Below, in pieces: positions 7,647-16,823 of a stretch of DNA of 21,430 nucleotides (the stretch's first letter is position 1; the number at the start of each line of letters is the position of its first letter). The DNA is taken from contig JBIIVF010000029.1 of the NCBI GenBank assembly GCA_044339595.1, forward strand, positions 1 to 21,430, written 5' to 3'. Under the pieces are notes generated by a model that saw only the letters and a list, made by a program, of their open reading frames with translations, made no database searches and was not told where the DNA came from. The position numbers and the translations under genes were made by a program. Origin of the DNA: CAZTGZ01 sp044339595. Lineage in GTDB: Bacteria; Bacteroidota; Bacteroidia; NS11-12g; UBA9320.

Positions 7647-9743
7647 ATGGGGCCCGATTTTCTTCATACACCCATCGAATTCCTCAAAGGTGTAGGACCT
7701 GCCAAGTCAGAAATTCTAAAGAAGGAGCTCAATATTAGCACCTTCTACGATTTATTAAACCATTTCCCATTTAGATACATCGATCGTTCTGTTTTTTATA
7801 AGATCAGCGACCTTCAGGAGAATATGCCTTTTATCCAAATTAAAGGAATCTTGGGTCCATTTGAAGAGGTTGGAACCGGAAAAGGGAAAAGACTTACGGC
7901 CGAATTTTATGACAAAACAGGCTCAATTGACCTGGTTTGGTTTCAAAGTCAAAAATGGATCAGAGAGAATTATGTTCCCGGAAATGCTTATATCGTATTT
8001 GGGAAACCGGGCGTATTTAAAGGAAGATTTAACATTGTACACCCCGAACTGGATGCCATCGACAAGCCGAATGTTCAAGGGGGGCTTCAAGCAGTGTATC
8101 CACTGACCGAAAAGCTGAAGGCGAAGAATATTCAAAACAGACAATTGGTGCAGATGGTGTCTCATTTGATTCATCAACCATCTTTTAGAATGGAGGAAAT
8201 CTATCCGCCTACCATGGTGCAAAGGCTTGGCCTGATCAATCGCGAAAGTGCTTTTCGCCAAATCCACATGCCTACTTCCAATGCTGAACGGGTTGCAGCA
8301 GAGAGGCGACTCAAATTTGATGAGCTGTTTGCCCTGCAGCTTCGCATTGTTCGGCTCAAGCTCAGGAACAAAAAAGTGTATAAAGGAATCCCATTCATCA
8401 AAGTTGGAGATTATTTCAATCAATATTATCATCAATTGCTTCCCTTTGAGCTGACCCATGCGCAAAAGAGGGTCATTCGAGAAATCAGAAAGGATTTGCA
8501 AACCGGCAAACAAATGAACCGCTTGTTGCAAGGCGATGTAGGCAGCGGAAAATCTATTGTGGCCTTGTTGCTGATGTTGATTGCTGCCGACAATGAGACG
8601 CAAAGCAGCTTAATGGCTCCAACCGAAATTTTAGCCACACAGCACTATGAAAACATGAGGGAAGGCATTGAGGCCATCGGTCTTAAAGTTGCTTTACTCA
8701 CCGGTTCAACCAAACAATCGGAAAGAAAACGCATCCTTGCTGAAACTGAAAACGGGCAAATTCATATTCTCATAGGCACTCATGCATTGATTGAAGATCG
8801 CGTTAAAATGAAGCGGCAGGGATTGGTTATTATTGATGAACAACATCGGTTTGGGGTTGCTCAAAGAGCAAAAATGTGGGAGAAAAGCGAAGAAGTACCT
8901 CATATTCTGGTGATGACAGCTACGCCCATTCCGCGCACCTTGGCTATGACGGTTTATGGTGATTTGGATGTATCGATCATTGATGAATTGCCTGTGGGAA
9001 GAAAGCAAATTAAAACCATGGTAAAAAACGAGGCAAATCGCATGGATTTGTTTGAATTCATCAAAACACAAATCAAACAAGGTCGTCAGGCATATGTGGT
9101 GTATCCGCTCATTGAAGAATCCGAAAAACTCGATTATTTGAGTTTGATGGAAGGATATGAGTTGTTTCAAACCTTTTTTCCGCGACCTGAATATCAGCCG
9201 GACATCATCCACGGAAAAATGAAACCGTCTGAAAAAGATTTTGTGATGGAAAGATTCAAGCTGGGCCAAATTGATATTCTGATTTCCACCACGGTCATAG
9301 AGGTTGGCATCAACGTTCCCAACGCAACGGTTATGGTCATCGAAAATGCGGAAAGATTTGGTCTTTCGCAGCTTCACCAATTGCGTGGACGTGTTGGCAG
9401 AGGGTCTGATCAAAGCTATTGTATTTTGATGTGCGGTCAAAAACTCAGTGCAGACGGAAGAGCCCGGCTCAAGGCCATGGTGAGCACCACAGATGGATTT
9501 AAACTGGCAGAACTCGATTTGAAACTCAGAGGTCCCGGTAATATTGAAGGAACTCAGCAAAGTGGATTAGTTGACTTAAAAATTGCCAGTTTAGTGGATG
9601 ATGAAGAATTAATGAAACTAGCCCGATTTGAAGCAGAACAACTGCTGAACAGAGATCCTACTTTATCTGATCCTGCATTTTCTGGCTTGCGAAGACATTT
9701 GACCGCGCAAGGACCCAAAACCGACTGGAGTCAAATTGCTTGA
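7647..9743 (+). CDS. recG: ATP-dependent DNA helicase RecG
   Basis: Branch-migration helicase that reverses stalled replication forks and processes recombination intermediates. The 698-residue length is standard. In order: an N-terminal helix-hairpin-helix-like start with LKGVGP (13-18), a wedge/OB domain (about 60-140) that grips branched DNA, Walker A GDVGSGKS (296-303), motif Ia with APTEILA (324-330), DEQH box (397-400) followed by RFG, motif III TATPIPR (424-430), motif V STTVIEVGINVP (547-558), motif VI QLRGRVGRG (578-586), and the C-terminal TRG-type segment GPGNIEGTQQSG (629-640). The ATG lies one base after the stop of the CPBP gene, so translation is probably coupled. It converges on rodA with only 8 bases between the stops and no room for a separate terminator. 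All helicase motifs are intact. Confidence 0.98.
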   Translation: MGPDFLHTPIEFLKGVGPAKSEILKKELNISTFYDLLNHFPFRYIDRSVFYKISDLQENMPFIQIKGILGPFEEVGTGKGKRLTAEFYDKTGSIDLVWFQSQKWIRENYVPGNAYIVFGKPGVFKGRFNIVHPELDAIDKPNVQGGLQAVYPLTEKLKAKNIQNRQLVQMVSHLIHQPSFRMEEIYPPTMVQRLGLINRESAFRQIHMPTSNAERVAAERRLKFDELFALQLRIVRLKLRNKKVYKGIPFIKVGDYFNQYYHQLLPFELTHAQKRVIREIRKDLQTGKQMNRLLQGDVGSGKSIVALLLMLIAADNETQSSLMAPTEILATQHYENMREGIEAIGLKVALLTGSTKQSERKRILAETENGQIHILIGTHALIEDRVKMKRQGLVIIDEQHRFGVAQRAKMWEKSEEVPHILVMTATPIPRTLAMTVYGDLDVSIIDELPVGRKQIKTMVKNEANRMDLFEFIKTQIKQGRQAYVVYPLIEESEKLDYLSLMEGYELFQTFFPRPEYQPDIIHGKMKPSEKDFVMERFKLGQIDILISTTVIEVGINVPNATVMVIENAERFGLSQLHQLRGRVGRGSDQSYCILMCGQKLSADGRARLKAMVSTTDGFKLAELDLKLRGPGNIEGTQQSGLVDLKIASLVDDEELMKLARFEAEQLLNRDPTLSDPAFSGLRRHLTAQGPKTDWSQIA

Positions 9744-9751
9744 TTTAGTTT

Positions 9752-11023
9752 TTATTGCCCCATAGAATCCAACTCGTTCTCACGATTGGCATCTAATCTG
9801 ATCAACAAAAACAGCAAAATAGTAAATGCAAAAAGTGAACTTCCACCATAACTAATAAATGGAAGCGGAATACCAATTACGGGCATCAAGTCAATGGCCA
9901 TGCCGATATTCACCATAAAATGCATAAACAAAATGGAACCGACCCCATATCCATAAACCCTTCCGAATCGTGTTTTTTGTCTTTCGGCTGTAAAGAAAAT
10001 TCTTACTATCAGCAAGGTATATAATAACACCAGGGTCCAGGATCCGACCAATCCGAATTCTTCCCCAATCGTACAAAAAATGAAATCAGTACTTTGTTCA
10101 GGAACGAAATCTCCTTTGGTTTGTGATCCTTGTAAAAAACCTTTCCCCCATAAGCCTCCTGAGCCAATGGCAATCTTTGATTGAATTACATTGTACTCGA
10201 TTCCTTTGGGATCTTCTAGCATTTTTAAGGTCACCAAAATCCTTTTGCGCTGATGTTCTTTTAAAACATTTTGAACCAGGTAATCTACTGAAAATGACAT
10301 TGAAGCTACCACCCCTACAATGACGAGCATCAAAGTGACTATTTGCTTCCTTTTATAATTCAGTGCAATAACTATGAAGGCAAGAAAGGTCACCATCAAA
10401 ACCACCGCAATGGAATCAAATATGAGTGTTAAAACAAAAATGACGATTAAGGCGATTCCTGCCACCAGCAAATAACCCGGCAGTCCTTCGCGATACAACA
10501 CCAGCGAAAAACACAAAAAAACCAAAGAAGAACCTGCATCCCCTTGTAACAAAACAAAAGCCATGGGTAAACCAATGATGGCGAGCGCTCTTAATCTGAA
10601 GCTCCATTTTCTTACGTCTACGCCGTATTCTCCGAGATATCGCGCCAAAGCAACGGCGGTTCCCAATTTTGCAAATTCAGAAGGCTGTATACTAAAACCA
10701 CCTATACTTATCCAGGATTTTGATCCAAACATCTCACTCCCGACGAACAAAACCGCCATTAGCATCAGGATTGAAATGATGTAAAATAGCCAGGCGAAGA
10801 AACTAAAGAATCTGGCATCAAACAGAAAGAGTAAAAAGCCGAATGTGATTGAAATTACAAACCACATAAATTGCTTTCCGTACTTGGTAGACAAATCAAA
10901 GGCAAAACCTGCCCCTTCTGATGAAGAAGAAAAAACACTCAACAATCCAATACCGGCAATAAACAGATATAACAGAACCAACAACCAATCTGTCGAGCCG
11001 CTATATAGTTTTTCGTCTCTCAT
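9752..11023 (-). CDS. rodA: Rod shape-determining protein RodA (SEDS peptidoglycan glycosyltransferase)
   Basis: Polytopic inner-membrane enzyme that polymerises lipid II into glycan strands during side-wall growth, in complex with PBP2. 423 residues, about ten membrane segments. SEDS signatures: SWISIGGFSIQPSEFAKL (103-120, with Trp104), the catalytic Asp162 in LLQGDAGSS, HQRKRIL (257-263), VPEQSTDFIF (307-316), and IGIPLPFISYGGSS (383-396). The motif around the catalytic aspartate is usually QPD; here it is QGD, an uncommon but conservative-looking change. Last gene of the rod operon; its ATG overlaps the mrdA stop as ATGA. Converges with recG. Confidence 0.97.
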   Translation of the reverse strand: MRDEKLYSGSTDWLLVLLYLFIAGIGLLSVFSSSSEGAGFAFDLSTKYGKQFMWFVISITFGFLLFLFDARFFSFFAWLFYIISILMLMAVLFVGSEMFGSKSWISIGGFSIQPSEFAKLGTAVALARYLGEYGVDVRKWSFRLRALAIIGLPMAFVLLQGDAGSSLVFLCFSLVLYREGLPGYLLVAGIALIVIFVLTLIFDSIAVVLMVTFLAFIVIALNYKRKQIVTLMLVIVGVVASMSFSVDYLVQNVLKEHQRKRILVTLKMLEDPKGIEYNVIQSKIAIGSGGLWGKGFLQGSQTKGDFVPEQSTDFIFCTIGEEFGLVGSWTLVLLYTLLIVRIFFTAERQKTRFGRVYGYGVGSILFMHFMVNIGMAIDLMPVIGIPLPFISYGGSSLFAFTILLFLLIRLDANRENELDSMGQ

Positions 11024-12852
11024 TTTAATTCATCGGGAATAAGATCTGCTTTCAAAATTCTCTCTTCAAGATATTTCCTTTCCGTAGTATCCGCTTTCAA
11101 ATATCTTTCAATCATTAAGGATGCAATCGGTGCAGCCCAAGTGGCACCATAGCCTGCATTTTCAACTACGGTAGCAATGGCAATTTTTGGATTTACCTTA
11201 GGCGCAAATGCAATAAAAACACTGTGATTTTCGCCGTGAGGATTTTGCACGGTTCCGGTTTTACCACAAATTTCAATGTCCTTTATTTTTGAGCCGACCG
11301 CTGTACCCTGGGTAAGTACTTTCGACATAGCTTCTACCACCACTTCGTAATTGTAAGGTGAAACGCGGGTATTGCGCTTTTCCTTATAGATCGATGGAAT
11401 GGGCGCTCCTCCTTCTATTCTCTTAATAGTATGTGGGACATAATAAAATCCTCTGTTGGCTATAATGGCCGCTAAATTGGCCATTTGAACCGGCGTAATA
11501 CCCAATTCACCCTGACCAATAGAAAGTGAAATGATGCGGCTATAGGTCCATTTATTCGATCCATGTAATTTATCAAAGTAGGTTGCATCCTTCACAATGC
11601 CAGGTGTTTCATTATTTACATCTATTCCAAGAGATTTACCTAAACCGAATTTATATAAATAATCGACCCAATTCAAATATGCGTCACGCTGCATATCAAA
11701 TTTTTCTTGTTGCATAATGCCTTTAAAAACATTGCAATAATATGAATTACAAGAGGTTGATAAGGAAACTTCCAAGTCAGGGTTGGGGGAGTGCGGATGG
11801 CAGCGCACCAACAAACTTCCCAAACGGTATCCTCCGTTGCATGGATATCGGGTATCCGGAGAAATAACCCCTTCCTCCAAAGCAATTAAAGCCTGAATCA
11901 CCTTAAACACCGAACCCGGTGGATACATGGCAGATACGGCGCGGTTATAAAGGGGCTTCGTTTTATCCTGCGACAGAATTGGATAGGATTTTCCTCGATT
12001 ACGAACGTTGAATTGATTTGGATCATACGCCGGACTTGACACCAAAGCCAAAATTTCACCGGTGGATGGCTCAATGGCCACAATACTTCCAATTTTATTG
12101 GCCATCAGTTTTTCTCCATAGGCCTGTAAGTCGAGATCAATACTCGACAGCACAAATTTTCCTGATTCGGATTCCGAATCAAATTTTCCGTTTGCAAATG
12201 AACCTTTAATACGTCCTAAATGATCGACTAATACGATTTCTTCTCCTTTGATTCCCCGCAAAACGTCTTCATAATACTGCTCCATTCCACTTTTGCCGAT
12301 GTAATCACCCATATTATAGTATTCAGCAATTTGCCGGTCCAGCTCTTTTCTTGAAATCTCTCCGATATAACCCAACACGTGTGCACCTACCGGCAACTTA
12401 TATTTCCTGTCTGTGCGGGTTTCAATAAAAAATTCACCGAAAGCATACATACTCTCCAACAATTTGGCATGTTGTCCAGCGTCCAGATTTTTCTTGAAGA
12501 CCCCTTTTCGCATGTAAGCGTGATTTTTGGCATAAACGAGTTTTTCTACAAACTCATCCGTGTTTATATCCATCAATTCGCAGAAATAAGCCGTATCGAA
12601 ATCCTTCAATCGGGTGGGTACGTTTACCATAAGGTCATACACCACATCGTTAAACACCATGAGTTTATTATTTCTGTCTAAGATCAGGCCTCTAACAGGG
12701 TATTTGGTTAATACCTTTTTAGCATTTTGATCTGCAAATTCCGTGTAGCTTGTATCAACCACTTGTAAGTAAAACAAGCGGGTTAGAAATATCACTGATA
12801 CGACGATTACAGCCGCAATAATTACATTTCTTCTAAAAAGTCCATTAATCAT
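11020..12852 (-). CDS. mrdA: Penicillin-binding protein 2 (elongasome transpeptidase)
   Basis: Class B PBP that crosslinks side-wall peptidoglycan with RodA as its glycosyltransferase partner. 610 residues: a short cytoplasmic N terminus, one membrane helix (about 8-30), a pedestal/dimerisation domain (about 45-200) and a periplasmic transpeptidase domain. The active-site motifs are all present: SVFK (314-317, Ser314 nucleophile), SCN (367-369) and KTG (531-533). A Cys/His-rich stretch lies just before the second motif (Cys338, Cys351, His352, His354, Cys368, Cys373). The start overlaps the mreD stop by 8 bases and the stop overlaps rodA by 4, tying it into the operon. Firm identification. 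Confidence 0.97.
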   Translation of the reverse strand: MINGLFRRNVIIAAVIVVSVIFLTRLFYLQVVDTSYTEFADQNAKKVLTKYPVRGLILDRNNKLMVFNDVVYDLMVNVPTRLKDFDTAYFCELMDINTDEFVEKLVYAKNHAYMRKGVFKKNLDAGQHAKLLESMYAFGEFFIETRTDRKYKLPVGAHVLGYIGEISRKELDRQIAEYYNMGDYIGKSGMEQYYEDVLRGIKGEEIVLVDHLGRIKGSFANGKFDSESESGKFVLSSIDLDLQAYGEKLMANKIGSIVAIEPSTGEILALVSSPAYDPNQFNVRNRGKSYPILSQDKTKPLYNRAVSAMYPPGSVFKVIQALIALEEGVISPDTRYPCNGGYRLGSLLVRCHPHSPNPDLEVSLSTSCNSYYCNVFKGIMQQEKFDMQRDAYLNWVDYLYKFGLGKSLGIDVNNETPGIVKDATYFDKLHGSNKWTYSRIISLSIGQGELGITPVQMANLAAIIANRGFYYVPHTIKRIEGGAPIPSIYKEKRNTRVSPYNYEVVVEAMSKVLTQGTAVGSKIKDIEICGKTGTVQNPHGENHSVFIAFAPKVNPKIAIATVVENAGYGATWAAPIASLMIERYLKADTTERKYLEERILKADLIPDELK

Positions 12853-13363
12853 TTTTCAGCCTGATGTTAAATACAAACTGCATGAGCAAAATAATCAAAA
12901 TGGATAAAAATGAGCTATATAAGGTTTTTTGAAGTGTATCAAAGACGTGTGCAAAGGTAAAATCAGCCAGTATGAATAAAATGAAATGAAATGAAAGACT
13001 GAACACAGAAATATAAACGAGGTACCAACTAATTTCTGTTTCTCGGTAAACGGGTCGCATACCGGACAAAAAAGCATCTTTATCAAGAACCATTTTCAAA
13101 TACCCGTAACGCAGAAAACCAATGAAAGTAAGGGTGGCCGCGTGCAGACCCTGGGTATCTGAAAACCAATCTACTAAATACCCCAGGAAAAACCCAGTTA
13201 GCATCAAGGTCCAATGCATGGTATTTACCGGAAGTGAGAGTAAAATGATAAAATATATCTGAGGATAAATTAAGGCAGACATATCGAGGCGATTCAGCAC
13301 CAATATTTGCAGGGTAAGCAGCAACATGCCGCCCAAAATAGATTTCACCCAAATGTTATTCAC
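12845..13363 (-). CDS. mreD: Rod shape-determining protein MreD
   Basis: 172-residue membrane protein with about five hydrophobic helices, the usual size for MreD. It is the least conserved rod protein, so identification rests on position between mreC and mrdA, topology, and the family-like elements IYFIILLSLP (36-45) and the LGYLVDWFSDTQG segment (about 60-72), followed by HAATLTFIGFLR. It probably links MreC to PBP2/RodA at the membrane. The start is a GTG at 13363; the sequence GTGAATAA holds both this start and the mreC stop, a compact coupling arrangement. Confidence 0.93.
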   Translation of the reverse strand: MNNIWVKSILGGMLLLTLQILVLNRLDMSALIYPQIYFIILLSLPVNTMHWTLMLTGFFLGYLVDWFSDTQGLHAATLTFIGFLRYGYLKMVLDKDAFLSGMRPVYRETEISWYLVYISVFSLSFHFILFILADFTFAHVFDTLQKTLYSSFLSILIILLMQFVFNIRLKND

Positions 13364-14192
13364 TTTCTGCTGTTTGTTCTTCTAAACTAATGATTTCAGA
13401 CCTATAAATATGCTTTACCACATATACCGACTGTACATTCCCGAAATCGGTGGCTAGTTTTACCTTGATATCTGAAAACGGTTTTTTAACATATTTCTTC
13501 ACTTCAAAGACCACCCCTACCGGCACATTGGCCGGAAACAAATGTGAATAGGATGATGTAACGACCCTTTGTCCTTTTCGAATAGGATAATGTCGACTGA
13601 TTTTATCAATATGCGCAAATACAGGGTCTTCACAATTCCAAATCAGTTCACCAAAATAATTATTTTCCGCAATTTTAGGTTTCAATTTGAATTGATCATG
13701 AAGCAACGACATGACCAAGGCGAAATTTTCAGAAACATCCACAACAATGCCTACCACACCATCTTGGCTGATAACACCCATGTTTTTTCTGATACCATTC
13801 TTTTTCCCCCCGGTAATGGTTAAATAATTTCTTGTTTGGTGTGTGCTGTTATTGATGACCGTTGCCGGAATAAAGCTAAACCAAGGTTCCTTAAAAGAAT
13901 CTCTGATTACAAAAGTGTCATTACCTAGAATAGAAAAATTCAGATTAAAGCTATCATTTAGCCTTGCCGCATTTTGGATATGTAAGCGCTCATTTTCCTT
14001 TTTTAAAGAAAAATAACTTAAAGTTTCAGCCTTTTTTGAAAGTACATACCCACTCGCCTGACTGGCTGTGGAGAGAAATATCGCTTCGTGATAAATATTA
14101 AACCGAATAAGAGAAGAAAGGGCTATTGCCTCCAGAATTACAAACAGGAAAATGTGGTAATATTTGCGTATAAAGCGTAATAAATTCTGCAT
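13356..14192 (-). CDS. mreC: Rod shape-determining protein MreC
   Basis: 278-residue bitopic protein: a short basic N terminus, one membrane helix (about 12-31), a coiled-coil region (about 52-82) and two periplasmic beta domains (about 105-262). Recognisable MreC stretches are ATVINNS (110-116), ITGGKKNGIRKNMGVIS (126-142) with DGVVGIVVDVS (144-154), and RKGQRVVTS (205-213). MreC activates PBP2 and scaffolds the elongasome from the periplasmic side. The gene starts 6 bases after mreB and its stop overlaps the mreD start. The C terminus is acidic and short. Confidence 0.96.
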   Translation of the reverse strand: MQNLLRFIRKYYHIFLFVILEAIALSSLIRFNIYHEAIFLSTASQASGYVLSKKAETLSYFSLKKENERLHIQNAARLNDSFNLNFSILGNDTFVIRDSFKEPWFSFIPATVINNSTHQTRNYLTITGGKKNGIRKNMGVISQDGVVGIVVDVSENFALVMSLLHDQFKLKPKIAENNYFGELIWNCEDPVFAHIDKISRHYPIRKGQRVVTSSYSHLFPANVPVGVVFEVKKYVKKPFSDIKVKLATDFGNVQSVYVVKHIYRSEIISLEEQTAESE

Positions 14193-14198
14193 GAATCA

Positions 14199-15221
14199 TT
14201 ACTGCATGATGGACTTAAATTGTTCTAAATTTTTTAACGCAATTCCGGTTCCTCTTACTACTGCTCTAAGCGGGTCTTCTGCCACATAGACCGGCAATTT
14301 AGCCTTGCTGCTAATCCGTTTATCTAAACCTCGAAGCATAGCTCCCCCTCCGGTCAAATACAATCCTGTTTGATAAATATCTGCTGACAACTCGGGTGGT
14401 GTCATTTCCAGTGCTTTGAGCACTGCTTCTTCAATTTTTGAAATGGATTTATCTAAAGCAAGAGCAATCTCAGAATAAGAAACGAAAATCTGCTTAGGAA
14501 TACCGGTCATCAAATCTCTTCCATTTACCGCATATTCCGGTGGTGGATTATCCAGTTCAGGCAAGGCTGCTCCAACTTCAATTTTGATCATTTCAGCCGT
14601 GCGTTCACCAATCATGAGATTGTGTTGACGGCGCATATACTCAATGATATCCTCAGTAAATGCATCTCCGGCAACGCGGATAGAGTTATCAGATACTATT
14701 CCCGAAAGAGCAATTACTGCAATTTCTGTAGTACCTCCTCCGATATCAATAATCATGTTGCCAATGGGTTCTGCTATATCAATTCCGATACCGATTGCTG
14801 CGGCCATAGGTTCTGGAATCATATAAACTTCTTTACCCCCACTTCGTTCTGCAGATTCCTTTACCGCCCTTTTTTCTACTTCTGTGATCCCTGATGGAAT
14901 ACAAATCACCATTTTTAGCTGAGGGCTAAACACCTTCTTGCCTTTGTTGATCATTTTAATCAGTCCTCTGATCATGTGCTCAGCTGCTTTAAAATCAGCA
15001 ATCACACCGTCTTTTAATGGTCTGATGGTTTTAATGTCCTCATGGGTTTTACCATGCATTTTCTGCGCCTCCTTGCCAATGGCAATTACTTCGTTGGTTG
15101 AACGACGAACGGCAATAATGGAGGGCTCATCTACAACGACTTTATCTTTGTAAATAATGAGGGTGTTCGCCGTCCCGAGGTCGATCGCTATCTCTTGCGT
15201 AAGGAAATCAAATAGTCCCAT
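14199..15221 (-). CDS. mreB: Rod shape-determining protein MreB (bacterial actin)
   Basis: Actin-family ATPase that forms membrane-bound filaments guiding side-wall synthesis. 340 residues, standard. Visible: a hydrophobic N-terminal tip MGLFDFL suited to membrane binding, phosphate-1 loop DLGTANT (14-20), catalytic Glu137 in MIPEPMAAAIG, phosphate-2 loop DIGGGTTE (159-166) and adenosine motif LTGGGAM (289-295). First gene of the five-gene rod cluster. It lies 97 bases downstream of purH on the same strand, so it could be read through from purH or from its own promoter in that gap; I saw only a weak candidate, TAACTTCG at 15267-15260. Confidence 0.98.
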   Translation of the reverse strand: MGLFDFLTQEIAIDLGTANTLIIYKDKVVVDEPSIIAVRRSTNEVIAIGKEAQKMHGKTHEDIKTIRPLKDGVIADFKAAEHMIRGLIKMINKGKKVFSPQLKMVICIPSGITEVEKRAVKESAERSGGKEVYMIPEPMAAAIGIGIDIAEPIGNMIIDIGGGTTEIAVIALSGIVSDNSIRVAGDAFTEDIIEYMRRQHNLMIGERTAEMIKIEVGAALPELDNPPPEYAVNGRDLMTGIPKQIFVSYSEIALALDKSISKIEEAVLKALEMTPPELSADIYQTGLYLTGGGAMLRGLDKRISSKAKLPVYVAEDPLRAVVRGTGIALKNLEQFKSIMQ

Positions 15222-15254
15222 GTGCCTTTTTAAGAAAATAGTTGTTTATAAACA

Positions 15255-15291
15255 ATTTGCGAAGTTACTCGAAAAAGCAATTATTTGCGAA
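15255..15291. repeat. Short direct repeat in the purH-mreB gap
   Basis: ATTTGCGAA occurs twice, at 15255-15263 and 15283-15291, 28 bases apart (start to start), in an AT-rich spacer upstream of mreB. On the minus strand these read TTCGCAAAT. The copies overlap possible promoter elements (TAACTTCG at 15267-15260). They could be a regulator half-site pair or chance. Confidence 0.4.
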
Positions 15292-15318
15292 TAAAAGATT
15301 GTATAATTCTGCATTCTT

Positions 15319-16806
15319 TTAGTGCTTGAAATGACGGTGACCGGTAAAGACCATGCTCATGCCGTTTTCATTGCAATAATCAATCGACAATTGGTCCTTA
15401 ATCGACCCTCCGGGTTGAACCACATTTTTTATTCCAGCATCATGTGCAATTTCAACACAATCGGGGAATGGAAAAAAAGCGTCGCTCGCCATCACTGCTC
15501 CGGCCGTTTTAAAACCAAAATTATGCGCCTTTTGAATCGCTTGTTTCAGTGCATCAACTCTGCTGGTTTGCCCGGTTCCACTGCCAATTAATTGCAGGTT
15601 GGAAGCCAAAATAATGGCATTGCTTCGGGTATGTTTAACAAGGATATTGGCAAAATCAAGATCATTGCAGGCCGATTCATCGGGAGATTGCATTGTTTTT
15701 ACTTCTCCATGGCGAGTCCGGTCCACTTGAAGATCACGGGTTTGATACAACGAACCATTTAAGATGGAGCGAACATTGTTTTCGGGTAATTCCCAATGTT
15801 TAATAGCAATAATGATTCGGTTTTTCTTCGATTTGAGTAACGCTAAGGCATCAGGGGCAAATTCAGGCGCAATCAGTATTTCAAAGAAAATTTCATTCAT
15901 ATCCTGAGCACTGGCCATATCCACCTTTTCATTGCAAACCAAAACACCTCCAAATGCCGATACAGGGTCGCCGGCAAGAGCGTCTTGAAATGCTTTATGT
16001 AAAGAATCTCTTAATGCTACGCCACAGGCATTATTGTGTTTTATGACCGCACAAGCGGGTTTTGAAAGGACGTTTAAATCAGCCATTAAACTTATGGCTG
16101 CATCCATATCCAGCAAGTTGTTGTATGACAGTTCCTTCCCATGCAATTGGGTAAACAACGCTTCTTGATTGGCTTTAAAAGAGGCTAACTGATGCGGATT
16201 TTCACCATAGCGCAAGGTCTGGCTTTTTATCCCACCAAAATAATCCGCAATAGAACGGTCGTAGTGTGCGGTGTTACTAAAAGCTGATTCTGCCAGACTT
16301 TTTCTAAAAGCCAAGGTTGTATTGTGGTTATTTCCCAGATAATGATCCAAAAATTCGCTGTATTGATTTTTGTTGGAGATGATACTGGTGAATTTAAAGT
16401 TCTTAGCAGCCGCGCGAATTAATGAAACCCCTCCGATATCGATTTTTTCAATAATCTGAGCTTCATCATCTGTGTTGGCAACGGTTTCTTCAAATGGATA
16501 TAAATCAACGATGACTAAATCGATGGAGGGTATCCCAAAAGCGGCTTTTTCTTCTAAATCTTTTTCAAAATCCCTGCGATATAAAATTCCTCCAAATACC
16601 ATGGGATGTAATGTCTTTACGCGTCCTCCAAAAACGGAAGGAAACTTGGTAATATCTTCAACTCTGGTAACTTTTATATCCAGGTCATTCAGAAAGTCTG
16701 CGGTTCCACCGGTTGAAAATATTTCTACGTCATTTTCTGCCAGTGCACGTGCCAAAGGTTCTAAACCGTCTTTGGCAAAAACGGAAATCAGGGCTGATTG
16801 AATCAA
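15319..16806 (-). CDS. purH: Bifunctional AICAR formyltransferase / IMP cyclohydrolase
   Basis: Catalyses the last two steps of de novo purine synthesis, AICAR to FAICAR (10-formyl-THF dependent) and FAICAR to IMP. 495 residues, slightly short for the family (about 510-530). The N-terminal IMP cyclohydrolase domain (about 1-190) shows FSTGGT (30-35), KTLHP (64-68) and DLVIVDLYPF (96-105). The C-terminal transformylase domain shows RYGENPHQ (199-206), the catalytic Lys256-His257 in IKHNNACG, DPVSAFGG (280-287), GTGQTSRVDA (410-419), SDAFFPFPD (441-449) and QPGGSIKD (464-471). No ATG lies near the start; TTG at 16806 is chosen because it matches the family N terminus (IQSALISVF) and lies 17 bases after a good promoter box. 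Upstream of the rod operon on the same strand. Confidence 0.96.
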   Translation of the reverse strand: MIQSALISVFAKDGLEPLARALAENDVEIFSTGGTADFLNDLDIKVTRVEDITKFPSVFGGRVKTLHPMVFGGILYRRDFEKDLEEKAAFGIPSIDLVIVDLYPFEETVANTDDEAQIIEKIDIGGVSLIRAAAKNFKFTSIISNKNQYSEFLDHYLGNNHNTTLAFRKSLAESAFSNTAHYDRSIADYFGGIKSQTLRYGENPHQLASFKANQEALFTQLHGKELSYNNLLDMDAAISLMADLNVLSKPACAVIKHNNACGVALRDSLHKAFQDALAGDPVSAFGGVLVCNEKVDMASAQDMNEIFFEILIAPEFAPDALALLKSKKNRIIIAIKHWELPENNVRSILNGSLYQTRDLQVDRTRHGEVKTMQSPDESACNDLDFANILVKHTRSNAIILASNLQLIGSGTGQTSRVDALKQAIQKAHNFGFKTAGAVMASDAFFPFPDCVEIAHDAGIKNVVQPGGSIKDQLSIDYCNENGMSMVFTGHRHFKH

Positions 16807-16823
16807 AATGTTGTTATTTCCTG

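Noticed and set aside
7923..9560. Two long minus-strand open frames (226 and 284 codons) antisense to recG
   Set aside because: They lie wholly inside an intact recG with every helicase motif, share one antisense frame, and encode nothing protein-like. Codon bias of the sense gene explains them.
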